From Streptomyces rimosus (GTDB lineage: Bacteria > Actinomycetota > Actinomycetes > Streptomycetales > Streptomycetaceae), in assembly GCF_008704655.1 (NCBI RefSeq), contig NZ_CP023688.1, positions 5,501,001 through 5,565,000 on the forward strand: a stretch of DNA of 64,000 nt, read 5' to 3'. Position 1 is the stretch's first letter, and each line of letters begins with the position of its first letter. The position numbers and the translations under genes were made by a program. The notes under the pieces were generated by a model. That model was not told the DNA's origin. It saw nothing but the letters and a program-made list of their open reading frames with translations, and ran no database searches. Positions 1 through 7,216 of this stretch are shown one piece after another.

Positions 1-249
1 CTGCCGGTCTACCTCACCGTGCCGGAACTCGCCGCCCGCACCCGGGAGTCCGGCGCCAAGGTGATCGTCACGGCGGACGCCGCGTTCTGGGACGGCGCGG
101 TACGACCGGTCAAGCCCGTACTGGACCGCGCCCTGCGACACAACTGCCCGCAGGTACGGTCCGTACTGGTCGTGAACCGCACCAGCCGCCCGGTCTCCTG
201 GACGGCGGGCCGCGACCACTGGTGGCACGAGGCGCTGGCCGCTCGCTGA
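1..249 (+). pseudogene. 3'-truncated acetyl-CoA synthetase remnant
   Basis: The reading frame is open from the window edge and ends at TGA 247-249. The translated part matches the middle of AMP-forming acetyl-CoA synthetases: a SGAKVIVTAD segment, a run ending in SVLVVNRT, and GRDHWWHE, which normally lies just before the P-loop-like TSGSTG motif. The TSGSTG motif and the roughly 350-400 residues of adenylation and C-terminal domain that should follow are absent, and no other frame in the next 600 bases resembles them. I infer that the gene is broken at its 3' side and non-functional. How much of the N-terminus survives lies outside the window. Confidence 0.6.
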
Positions 250-390
250 GGGTGGCATGGGCACGGGGGTCTGCGGGCCCTGCGGGCTCTGTGGGCCTTT
301 GTGCGAGCGGGTTGGCTTTGGTGGTGGCGTTCGGCGCTTGCCGGGCTTGGATGGGTGCTGCGTTTGGCTCTTGCTGTGCCGGAGGCGTGC

Positions 391-610
391 TGTGTCAGGT
401 CCGCGCCGCGCTTGGATGCGTGCTGTGTCAGGTCCGCGCTGTGCCCGGACGCGCCGCGCCTGGCTCTCGCCGCGCCCGGATGCGTGCGCCAGGTTCTCGC
501 CGCGCCCGGTTGCGCGCTGTGTCAGGTCCGCGCCGCGCCCGGTTTTGCGCTGCGCCAGGTTCCCGCTGTGCCCGGAGCTGCTCTCCGCCAGGCTCTCGCT
601 GTGGCAGGGC
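391..610. repeat. Degenerate ~33-bp tandem repeats in a gene-free spacer (250-855)
   Basis: The 606-base stretch between the truncated synthetase and the MarR gene holds no convincing gene. Inside it, units of about 33 bases recur near 391, 424, 461, 491, 524, 557 and 590, each with a core like CAGGTCCGCGCCGCGCCCGG and variable C/T and A/G positions. Because 33 is a multiple of three, several frames stay open and give 11-residue Ala/Arg/Pro-rich repeats, which I do not regard as proteins. From about 640 to 760 further short repeats of CTACGG and CTCAGG type occur. Confidence 0.5.
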
Positions 611-855
611 CGCGCCTGCTGTCTTCGCGTCGTGCCTGCCGCCCAGTCGCGTCTACTACGCCTCGGGGCCTACGGCTCCTCAGGGCCGACGGCTCCTCAG
701 GTCCTACGGTTCTTCCGCGCCTACGGGTCTTCCGCGGCTGCCGACCCACTACCCCGCTTGGAGCCCGTGCCCCTGTCGCCCGCGCGTGCCGCCCCGCCGA
801 GCCGGTTCTTAGTGCTTGGCTGCGGCAGCGGGCCCGCTCGCCGCATCCCGCGCCT

Positions 856-1302
856 TCAGCCCCGCCTCGCGGTGTCCGCCGGGCCCGGCGCGGCCCGGCG
901 GAGAACAGCGCTCAGCACCTTTTCCTCCTCGGCGCCCAGCCTCTCGGCGAACGCGCGGTCCCGCAGAGCGATCACGCGCCGCGCCTCGTTCAGGAGCTGT
1001 TCGCCGGTCTCGGTCAGCTCCAGGTTCGCGCGCCGCCCCTGACCGGAGAGGTTGCTGCGTACCGCGCCCTGCTCCTGCAGCATGAGGATGGTGGCGCGCA
1101 TGCTCTGGGTCGTGATTCCGGCGCGCCGGGCCAGGTCGCTGTAGGACAGCTCGGGGTTGCCGGCGATGTGGCCGAGCGCTCCCAACTGACGCAGCGACAG
1201 GCCGATGGCGGAGAGATCCGACTCCAGCTCGCGTTGCAGCTGCCGCCCGGCGGCGATCATCAACATCACTGTCGACGAGGGCATCTCGGGCGCTGTGCTC
1301 AC
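856..1302 (-). CDS. MarR family transcriptional regulator
   Basis: A 148-residue winged-helix protein of normal MarR length. The recognition region reads SYSDLARRAGITTQSMRATI and is followed by the wing with QGRRANLELTETG, both typical of the family; flanking helices would form the dimer interface. The start is GTG at 1300-1302, preceded by AAGGAG seven bases upstream; an upstream extension has no such site. It lies 77 bases downstream of the DJ-1/PfpI gene on the same strand and is probably co-transcribed with it. A palindrome in the shared promoter (2111-2145) is a plausible binding site, suggesting autoregulation. The ligand is unknown. Confidence 0.85.
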   Translation of the reverse strand: MSTAPEMPSSTVMLMIAAGRQLQRELESDLSAIGLSLRQLGALGHIAGNPELSYSDLARRAGITTQSMRATILMLQEQGAVRSNLSGQGRRANLELTETGEQLLNEARRVIALRDRAFAERLGAEEEKVLSAVLRRAAPGPADTARRG

Positions 1303-1379
1303 TGCGGCTCTCCTTGACGGCGTGCGCGACGGCCGGAATCGTCCCCCTAGTTTCGCAGGCGGCGGCCGTAGACGTACGG

Positions 1380-2090
1380 TCAGGCCGATTCGGTACGTAT
1401 GCCGAGCCGCCGTGCCGCCCGCCCGGCCACCTTCCCGAAGTCGGCGCTCATGGGAGCGGCCGAGGCGAGAATCTCTTTGGTCAGCTCGGGCCCGGCGAGC
1501 TCCGGGGTGCCCACACCGAACAGGGGCCGCGGCGCGTACTCCATCATGAGCTCGGACCTGCGCGCGACATCGTCGCCGAAGAACACCTGGATCAGCCGCA
1601 GCCCGACCTCGAAACTGCCGGTCGCCGGGCCGGAGGTGATCCGGTTGCGGTCCTCCACGACGTTGCCGCGCTCCGGTATCGCCCCGAAGGCCGCGAGGTG
1701 CTCGTGCACCTGGAAGTTGGTCGTCGCGCGGTAGCCGCGCAGCAGCCCCGCCGCCCCCATCAGCAGCGACCCCACGCACACGCCCGCTATCCAGCCCGCC
1801 CGGCTTCCCCGGTCGGCGAGGAAAGCGAGGACTTCCTCGTCCTCGAAGATCTCCGCCGGCACGGCTCCCGCGAACAGCACATCGAGGTCCGCGGGGCAGT
1901 CCTCGAACGTGGTCGTCGCCCGGGTGGGGAAGTGCGGCATGCCGGCGATCTCGTCGCGGTTCTTCCAGACGAGGTGCAGGTTCACGTCCGGCAGCATGCC
2001 CATGGCCGTGTGGAACCCGATGATGTCGACCGGCATATAGCCGGGGCAGACCAGGATGGCGATCTCAAGCTTGCGGCGCTCGGATGTCAT
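1380..2090 (-). CDS. DJ-1/PfpI family protein, isonitrile hydratase-like
   Basis: A 236-residue cytoplasmic protein of the DJ-1/PfpI superfamily. The nucleophile elbow is visible as AGVCVGSLLMGAAGLL, with Cys after Val as in isonitrile hydratases and AraC-linked amidotransferase-like domains; an Asp-Val-Leu-Phe strand and a TSGPATGSFEVGL segment complete the fold. There is no C-terminal AraC HTH, so it is a free-standing enzyme. The start at ATG 2088-2090 has AAGGGG nine bases upstream. It heads a two-gene unit with the MarR regulator. Isonitrile hydration is the closest named activity, but glyoxalase or chaperone-like functions in the same superfamily cannot be excluded. Confidence 0.8.
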   Translation of the reverse strand: MTSERRKLEIAILVCPGYMPVDIIGFHTAMGMLPDVNLHLVWKNRDEIAGMPHFPTRATTTFEDCPADLDVLFAGAVPAEIFEDEEVLAFLADRGSRAGWIAGVCVGSLLMGAAGLLRGYRATTNFQVHEHLAAFGAIPERGNVVEDRNRITSGPATGSFEVGLRLIQVFFGDDVARRSELMMEYAPRPLFGVGTPELAGPELTKEILASAAPMSADFGKVAGRAARRLGIRTESA

Positions 2091-2110
2091 GACAGACCCC
2101 TTCTCGACGA

Positions 2111-2145
2111 AACTTGCAGCCAAGCTAACAGCCTGGCTGTAAGTT
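2111..2145 (-). promoter_or_regulatory. Palindromic operator candidate for the downstream MarR regulator
   Basis: The arms AACTTGCAGCCA (2111-2122) and TGGCTGTAAGTT (2134-2145) are inverted repeats with one mismatch. Within the block, ACAGCC-T-GGCTGT at 2128-2140 is a perfect 13-base palindrome. The block sits 20-55 bases upstream of the DJ-1/PfpI start, where a promoter is expected. Nested palindromes of this size fit MarR dimers. Binding is inferred from position and symmetry only. Confidence 0.5.
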
Positions 2146-2439
2146 CCTCGTGAGGGGAGGCCGGACCCGGCCGATGCGGCCCAGCACCTGCCGGACCGGC
2201 TCGGCGAGCGCGGCGACCCGGTCGAGGCGGCCGGGAACGCGCCGCGCCTGTGCGCCGGGGTCGCCCGCCCCGCGCCGTCCGCCCAGCGGACCATCGCGGA
2301 AGACGAGCCGCCGGCCACCCGTAGCGCCGGAGCGCCACCGCCGTCCGCCGGTACGGTCCAGATGAGCTCGCGGCTGCGGTGCTGGTCGCGGGCCGTTGGG
2401 ACGGACGGGACCGACCTGGGCGGCGGCACGCTAAGGGTT

Positions 2440-2560
2440 CCGACTCCAACCCGGACGCGGGCCCGGGAGCGGGCCCCAATCCAGACCCGAACCCGAACCC
2501 GGGCCCGAACCCGGACCCGGCCCCGGGCGGGGACCCAAACCCGGACGCGGGCCCCTCCGC
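2440..2560. repeat. Low-complexity hexameric repeat of GACCCG/AACCCG type
   Basis: About 120 bases consist mainly of permuted six-base units such as ACCCGA, ACCCGG and ACCCGC. Every frame is open and reads as Pro-Asn-Pro-Asp, Thr-Arg or Gly-Pro runs. It forms the core of the 493-base spacer between the DJ-1/PfpI start and the next small gene. The rest of the spacer shows no gene I can support. It may be a slipped-strand expansion, and the short gene at 2584 begins just after it. Confidence 0.45.
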
Positions 2561-2583
2561 TTCGGCGGCCGTACCCTGGAGGG

Positions 2584-2808
2584 GTGAGTACCACCCCTGA
2601 ATCCCGGCCCGAGGCCGATGCGGAGCAGGCCGCGGAGTCCGCACGCCCGGCGCGGGCGGAGGCGCTGGCGGCGTTGATCTTTGATGATCCGCTGAGCCGG
2701 CCGTCGTCGGACGACACCGACCGTGGCTGGGGCGAGCGTCCGGGCGGCAACGACAGCGCTGCCGACCTGGCGCGCTTTCTCGACGAAAAACCGCCCCACC
2801 ACCTCTGA
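2584..2808 (+). CDS. Small conserved actinobacterial protein, function unknown
   Basis: A 74-residue acidic protein beginning VSTTPESRPE, with a body rich in Asp, Arg and Pro (IFDDPLSRP, DRGWGERPGG) and a C-terminus ending FLDEKPPHHL. I recognise no domain. It has no signal peptide or membrane segment. The GTG start at 2584 lies just after TGGAGG; the ribosome site is very close to the start. An in-frame upstream extension would run through the low-complexity repeat and looks artificial. It converges on mscL, with 43 bases between the stop codons. The coherent composition and Streptomyces-like codon bias make it likely to be real. Confidence 0.6.
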   Translation: MSTTPESRPEADAEQAAESARPARAEALAALIFDDPLSRPSSDDTDRGWGERPGGNDSAADLARFLDEKPPHHL

Positions 2809-2851
2809 CCGAGGCGCCGGGGCGGCTTCCCCGTGCCGGGGGCGGGGCCCC

Positions 2852-3358
2852 TTACTGCTGCGTCTTCTGCGGGACCACCGAGCCCGCGCCACCACTGGGC
2901 GACCCGTTCGCCGAGCCGTTGCGCTGTGCGATGAGCGCGTCGCGGATCTCCGTCAGCAGCTCGACCTCGGTCGGGGCGGCCGGGGCGTTGTCCACCGGCT
3001 TCTTGGCGTCCTGGCGTGCCTTCCACTTGTTCATCGGCAGGATCATGAGGAAGTACACGACCGCGGCGGTGATCAGGAAGGTCAGGACGGCGCTGAGGAC
3101 CGAACCCCACAGGATGTAGATGCCGTCGGTGTAGTCGCCCGTCTTGGCGTCCGTGTGGCAGGTGGTCAGGCAGGCCTTGTAGTGGTCCAGGTTCTGCGAG
3201 CCCAGGGCGCCGACGATCGGGTTGATGACGCCCTTGACCACGGTGTTCACGATGTTCGTGAACGCGGCTCCGACCACGACCGCCACGGCGAGCTCGATCA
3301 CGTTGCCGCGCATCAGGAATTCCTTGAATCCCGCGAACACGCCCGTCTTCTGGCTCAC
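2852..3358 (-). CDS. mscL: Large-conductance mechanosensitive channel MscL
   Basis: A 168-residue inner-membrane channel that opens under membrane tension and vents solutes on hypo-osmotic shock. The family signature is clear: FKEFLMRGNVIELAVAVVVG at the N-terminus continuing into TM1 and the AAFTNIV segment, then the periplasmic loop with YGI/ILWG-like features, TM2 (LTFLITAAVVYFLMILP) and a cytoplasmic helix ending TEVELLTEIRDAL. The periplasmic loop carries two cysteines (CLTTCH), a common actinobacterial feature. The start is GTG at 3356-3358 with AAAGAGG about ten bases upstream. A C-terminal Gly/Ser tail follows the helix. Confidence 0.95.
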   Translation of the reverse strand: MSQKTGVFAGFKEFLMRGNVIELAVAVVVGAAFTNIVNTVVKGVINPIVGALGSQNLDHYKACLTTCHTDAKTGDYTDGIYILWGSVLSAVLTFLITAAVVYFLMILPMNKWKARQDAKKPVDNAPAAPTEVELLTEIRDALIAQRNGSANGSPSGGAGSVVPQKTQQ

Positions 3359-3631
3359 CTGACAGCCTCTTTCCACACTCACTACGACTTGTGCAACGAA
3401 CAGCACCGCAACCTACGGCAGGGCAGGGCGCGGCTGTCCAATCCCATGACCTGAACCGGTGAGCGGACAGAGCGTCCGTACGGATCGGCGCCGCGTTGTT
3501 CCGGTCGGCCGGGGAAGAGCCTTCCCGCCGGCACGCCAAACGCACCCCGCCACTTTCGCCAGTGTGGCGCGCATATCGGGCAAAGGCCACTCGATCTTTC
3601 CTCGGCGCGGTCCGAGGGGCGGTCGGCATCC

Positions 3632-3970
3632 TCATGACCGCTCCCCTCCGGGACGCGCGCCCGGTGTCGCGTCCGGTGCCGCTCCCGGCGTCGGCGCGGC
3701 GCAGGCGCCCGCAATCCCCGAGGCGCGTCCTTCGCCGCTCTGGTGGGCCGTCGCGGCCAGGGCCGCGGCCGTCATCGCCAGTCCCGCCGTCAGGGTCCGT
3801 CGTCGCCGTCGCACCGCGCGCCGCAGCCGGTGGCGTCCGCCGCGGGCCCGTACGGGAGCGAAGTGGGCAACCTCACAGGGCGGGGGAAGGGGGAGTGGAG
3901 GGGTGGGGACGAGGGGCGGGGAGAGGGTGGGGAAGGTGTGGAGGGAGGGGGGCTGGGACACGGTGACCAC
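3632..3970 (-). pseudogene. Truncated SAF/CpaB-like membrane protein
   Basis: The 112-residue frame has a Pro-rich start, then FAPVRARGGRHRLRRAVRRRRR and a hydrophobic segment LTAGLAMTAAALAATA. This layout is that of the N-terminus of actinobacterial SAF-domain (RcpC/CpaB-like) proteins usually encoded between mscL and MTAP. In those proteins a SAF domain of about 120 residues follows the membrane segment; here the frame stops after a short Ala/Pro linker. The 273 bases between its stop and mscL show no SAF-like sequence in any frame. The gene therefore seems to have lost its functional domain. The family assignment is from memory of the pattern, so confidence is limited. Confidence 0.4.
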
Positions 3971-4207
3971 CGCCTGCGGTGCCGGAATCGGTGCGGACGA
4001 GCCCCACCGTGCCGGACTTCGCCGAAGCCCGCTCGGCCTTGTGGACGGCCGGACCCGTTACCCGCGGGTTGTGGAAAAACCGCTCACCCGCCCGAGTGCC
4101 GAGGCCCAAGCCCCGGCCCAGGCTCAGGCATGACTGCGCCCGCCCCCACCTCAGTCCCGACCCGCCTCACCCCAGGTCCGGCTCCCGACCGAGCCGATCC
4201 CGGCCCC

Positions 4208-5041
4208 TCAAGGCAACCGAATCCCCAGCTCCCACCCCTCATGCGCGCCCCCACAACCACAGACCCGCCCCGACGTCGCCGGCAGCGCGCCCACCGCGTC
4301 GAACAGCACCTCGCGCAGCCGGCCGACGTTCCGGCCGAAGACCTCCAGTACCTCCGCGTGGGAGACGCCCTGGCCCGCCTCCGTACCCGCGTCCAGGTCC
4401 GTGACCAGCGTCAGTGACGTGTAGCAGAGGCCCAGTTCGCGGGCCAGGACCGCTTCCGGGTGGCCGGTCATGCCGACCACCGACCAGCCCTGCGCCGCGT
4501 GCCACCGGGACTCCGCGCGGGTCGAGAAGCGCGGCCCCTCGACGACCACGAGGGTGCCGCCGTCCACCGGCTCCCACGCGCGCCCCCGGGCCGCGGCGAT
4601 CACCGTCTGCCGCCCGGCCGGGCAGTACGGATCGGCGAACGGCACGTGCACCACGTTCGGCACGCTGCCGTCCGGCAGTGGCGTCCCGTCGAAGTACGTC
4701 TGTTCCCTGGCCTTCGTACGGTCCACGAGCTGGTCCGGGACGAGCAGCGTTCCCGGCCCGTACTCCGCGCGCAGTCCGCCGACCGCGCACGGGCCGAGCA
4801 CCTGCCGTACGCCGACCGAACGCAGCGCCCACAGGTTGGCGCGGTAGTTGATGCGGTGCGGCGGCAGGTGGTGCCGGCGGCCGTGCCGGGGCATGAAGGC
4901 GACCGTGCGCCCGGCCACCTCGCCGAGGAAGAGCGAGTCGCTCGGGGCGCCGTAGGGAGTGTCGACCGTGATCTCGGTCACGTCGTCGAGGAAGGAGTAG
5001 AAGCCGGACCCGCCTATGACACCGATCTCCGCGTCAGCCAT
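4208..5041 (-). CDS. mtnP: S-methyl-5'-thioadenosine phosphorylase
   Basis: A 277-residue cytosolic enzyme that phosphorolyses methylthioadenosine to adenine and methylthioribose-1-phosphate in methionine and purine salvage. It begins IGVIGGSGFYSFLDD, the phosphate-binding GGSG loop. The motif FMPRHGRRHHLPPHRINYRANLWAL, the VVVEGPRFSTRAES segment and the base-site GMTGHPEAVLARELGLCY segment are all those of the MTAP/PNP family. Length is normal. The ATG at 5039-5041 has only a weak ribosome site. It lies on the same strand as FmdB but a strong hairpin (5128-5163) separates them. Confidence 0.93.
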   Translation of the reverse strand: MADAEIGVIGGSGFYSFLDDVTEITVDTPYGAPSDSLFLGEVAGRTVAFMPRHGRRHHLPPHRINYRANLWALRSVGVRQVLGPCAVGGLRAEYGPGTLLVPDQLVDRTKAREQTYFDGTPLPDGSVPNVVHVPFADPYCPAGRQTVIAAARGRAWEPVDGGTLVVVEGPRFSTRAESRWHAAQGWSVVGMTGHPEAVLARELGLCYTSLTLVTDLDAGTEAGQGVSHAEVLEVFGRNVGRLREVLFDAVGALPATSGRVCGCGGAHEGWELGIRLP

Positions 5042-5127
5042 GCGGCCACAGTAATCGGGGGAGGGGACGGCGAGGAGGGGGCCTGGAGGGCGGTCCCAGG
5101 CGCCCTACGCGCCTCAGGTGCGCCGAA

Positions 5128-5163
5128 AGCCCCGCCGTCCATGAGGCCATGGACGGCGGGGCT
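5128..5163 (-). terminator. Hairpin terminator after the FmdB gene
   Basis: AGCCCCGCCGTCCAT and ATGGACGGCGGGGCT form a perfect 15-bp stem with a six-base loop. It lies 33 bases beyond the FmdB stop and before the MTAP start, so it should end fmdB transcription and separate the two genes. There is no U tract, as is usual in Streptomyces. Confidence 0.75.
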
Positions 5164-5195
5164 TCCGCGAAGACTTGCCGGGCGCGAAGCGCCGC

Positions 5196-5531
5196 TCAGG
5201 CAGCCGACGTGCTGGGCGTCGAGCTGGAGCCCGACGAGCTCGAAGAGCCGCTGGACGACTTCGACTCGCTGCCCGAGGACGACGAGGAACCCGAGGTCGA
5301 CGAGGAACTCGTCGAGGACGAGGAGGACGACGCGGGGCTGCTGCTGGACGACGAGCCGCGGCTGTCGTTCCGGTAGAACCCGGAGCCCTTGAACACGATG
5401 CCGACCGCGGAGAACACCTTCTTCAGACGTCCCTGGCAGGCGGGGCACTCGGTGAGCGCATCGTCGGTGAACTTCTGCACCGCCTCAAGGCCCTCGCCGC
5501 ACGCGGTGCACTGATACTGGTAGGTCGGCAC
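5196..5531 (-). CDS. FmdB family zinc-ribbon protein
   Basis: A 111-residue protein with the FmdB-type ribbon: CTAC at residues 8-11 and CPAC about 18 residues later, spaced for one zinc ion, with the family phrase ECPACQGRLKKVFSAVGIVFKGSGFYRND. After residue 60 the chain is almost only Ser with scattered Ala, Pro, Gly and Glu, a disordered tail seen in actinobacterial members. The start is GTG at 5529-5531 with AGGAGG nine bases upstream. The leader carries a CIRCE-like inverted repeat (5544-5570), suggesting HrcA heat-shock control. The molecular role of the family is not settled. Confidence 0.9.
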   Translation of the reverse strand: MPTYQYQCTACGEGLEAVQKFTDDALTECPACQGRLKKVFSAVGIVFKGSGFYRNDSRGSSSSSSPASSSSSSTSSSSTSGSSSSSGSESKSSSGSSSSSGSSSTPSTSAA

Positions 5532-5543
5532 TGTGACTTCCTC

Positions 5544-5570
5544 CTGGCACTCTCACTCGATGAGTGCTAA
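5544..5570 (-). promoter_or_regulatory. CIRCE-like HrcA operator in the fmdB leader
   Basis: The sequence is CTGGCACTC - nine bases - GAGTGCTAA. The CIRCE consensus is TTAGCACTC-N9-GAGTGCTAA, so the right arm is perfect and the left arm matches at seven of nine positions with exact spacing. It lies 13-39 bases upstream of the fmdB GTG and abuts its AGGAGG, the usual CIRCE position in groES and dnaK leaders. HrcA control of fmdB is inferred. Confidence 0.75.
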
Positions 5571-5600
5571 CGACGCTCCATAGTGCAGTATTCCGGCCCG

Positions 5601-6941
5601 TCAGTCCACTGTTGCCGGGGTTCGGTGACCGACCCCACGTCCGACCACCCGGGTTTCGGAGCGCGGCACCAGGTGTCCCCGAAACACCGCCAGCACCACC
5701 AGCGCCAGTCCCGTACCGCACAGCGGCACCAGGAATCCGGCATGCGGACCGAAGTGGTCCGCCATCAGGCCGGCGACCGTGGACGCCGCCGCCTGACCGA
5801 GACCGACCGCGCCGGTCAGCCACGTGAACGCCTCGGTACGGGCCGCGGCGGGGACCAGGGAGTCGATCAGCGTGTAGCCGGTGATCAGCGCCGGCGCGAT
5901 GCACAGGCCCACCAGGAGGCCCACCACACCCATCAGGGGCGCCACGGCCACCGCCCACAGCGGGGTGGTCATCAGCACCAGCAGCGCGTACGCGACCAGC
6001 AGGCGGCGCCGGGGGCCGACCTTCCAGGCGATCGCGCCGCAGACGATGCCGGCGAGCATGTTGCCCGCCGCGAAGACGCCGTACAGCAGGCCGTTGATGC
6101 CGGGCTGCCCGATGTCCTCGGTGAAGGCCGTGAGGGAGACCTGCATGCCGCCGAAGACCGTGCCGATACCGAAGAGGGCCGCGATCAGGACCCGCAGGCC
6201 CGGCACCGACAGCGCGGACACGCGCTTGGCGGAGCTGTCGGCGGACCGGTGGACCGGCGGCTGGCTGCGCCGCTGCGCCGCGAAGAGCAGGCCGCCGCCC
6301 AGCGTCAGGGCGCCCTCGGCGATCAGGCCGGCCGCCGGGTGGATGCCGGTGCACAGCGCGGTCGCCAGCACCGAGCCGATGACGAAGGTGAACTCGTCGG
6401 TGACCGACTCGAAGGCGGTGGACGTCGGCATCAGAGGAGTGCCGGTCAGCTTGGCCGCCCACCGGGAGCGCACCATCGGGCCGATCTGCGGCGTCGAGGC
6501 GCCGGTCGGTACGGCGATGACCAGCAGCGCCCACAGCGGGGCGTGCGAGAGCGCCAGCGTGATCATCGCGGTGACCGCCGCGGCGTGCACCAGTACGCCG
6601 GGCACGAGCACCGCGCGCTGCCCGAAGCGGTCCGCCAGCTTGCCGCTCTGCGGCGCGAACAGCGCCATCGAGACGCCGGTCACCGCGGAGACGACACCGG
6701 CGGTGCCGTACGAGCCGGTGGTGTGCTGGACGAGGAGCAGGATGCTGAACGTCAGCATCGCGAAGGGCTGACGGGCCAGGAAACCCGGCAGCAGGAACGC
6801 CCACGCGCCGGGGGTGCGCAGCAGCTGCCCGTAACCGGGGCGGGCTTCCTTGACCGGAGTCTGCTGGGCAGGGGTGGTCGTGTCCTGGGTCGTCTCGCCC
6901 CGGGTCCCCTTGCCCGAGTTGTCCTTGACCGCGGATGCCAC
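5601..6941 (-). CDS. MFS transporter
   Basis: A 446-residue membrane protein with about twelve hydrophobic segments, of normal MFS length. The loop between helices 2 and 3 reads APQSGKLADRFGQRAVL, a clear GxxADRxGRR-type signature; a TSTAFESVTDEFTFVIGS helix and a second-half KVGPRRRLLV loop support the fold. A 35-residue charged and Thr-rich N-terminal tail precedes the first helix. The start is GTG at 6939-6941 with AAAGG upstream. No substrate can be read from the sequence; drug or metabolite export is the usual role of this branch. It is probably monocistronic. Confidence 0.85.
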   Translation of the reverse strand: MASAVKDNSGKGTRGETTQDTTTPAQQTPVKEARPGYGQLLRTPGAWAFLLPGFLARQPFAMLTFSILLLVQHTTGSYGTAGVVSAVTGVSMALFAPQSGKLADRFGQRAVLVPGVLVHAAAVTAMITLALSHAPLWALLVIAVPTGASTPQIGPMVRSRWAAKLTGTPLMPTSTAFESVTDEFTFVIGSVLATALCTGIHPAAGLIAEGALTLGGGLLFAAQRRSQPPVHRSADSSAKRVSALSVPGLRVLIAALFGIGTVFGGMQVSLTAFTEDIGQPGINGLLYGVFAAGNMLAGIVCGAIAWKVGPRRRLLVAYALLVLMTTPLWAVAVAPLMGVVGLLVGLCIAPALITGYTLIDSLVPAAARTEAFTWLTGAVGLGQAAASTVAGLMADHFGPHAGFLVPLCGTGLALVVLAVFRGHLVPRSETRVVGRGVGHRTPATVD

Positions 6942-7165
6942 GGCCGAGCCTTTCTGCCGCCTGGTAGCGCGCTGCCCGCGAGATTGTCACGGGGTGCGCG
7001 CCGAGAGCTGTCCTCTCGCGCTGGACCGAGTGATACCGCGTGGTCCGCACCTGGAAGAGGTGGCTGCGTGTGGCAGGGGACCGCGGCCGCCGAGCGGTCG
7101 CGCCAGCTCTGCGTCAGGCAGAGTTGGTTCCTTTGATTGCCATGCCATAGTACAGGCCGATACGC

Positions 7166-7195
7166 GGGAAGCCCTGGTATCGACCAGGGCTTCCC
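7166..7195 (-). terminator. Hairpin terminator after the antiporter gene
   Basis: GGGAAGCCCTGGT and ACCAGGGCTTCCC form a perfect 13-bp stem with a four-base loop. It lies 22 bases past the antiporter stop and has no T tract. Its symmetry would also stop transcription entering from the other side. The remaining spacer up to the MFS start (6942-7165) shows no gene. Confidence 0.7.
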
Positions 7196-7216
7196 GTTGC
7201 TTTCCCGCCGCCTCGC

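Noticed and set aside
222..1317. Overlapping plus-strand frames of 196-338 codons over the spacer
   Set aside because: They are Ala/Arg/Pro/Cys-rich translations of the 33-bp repeats and then run antisense through the MarR gene.
2379..2600. Asn-Pro-Asp-Pro repeat protein
   Set aside because: The frame has no ribosome site and exists only because the hexamer repeat leaves all frames open.
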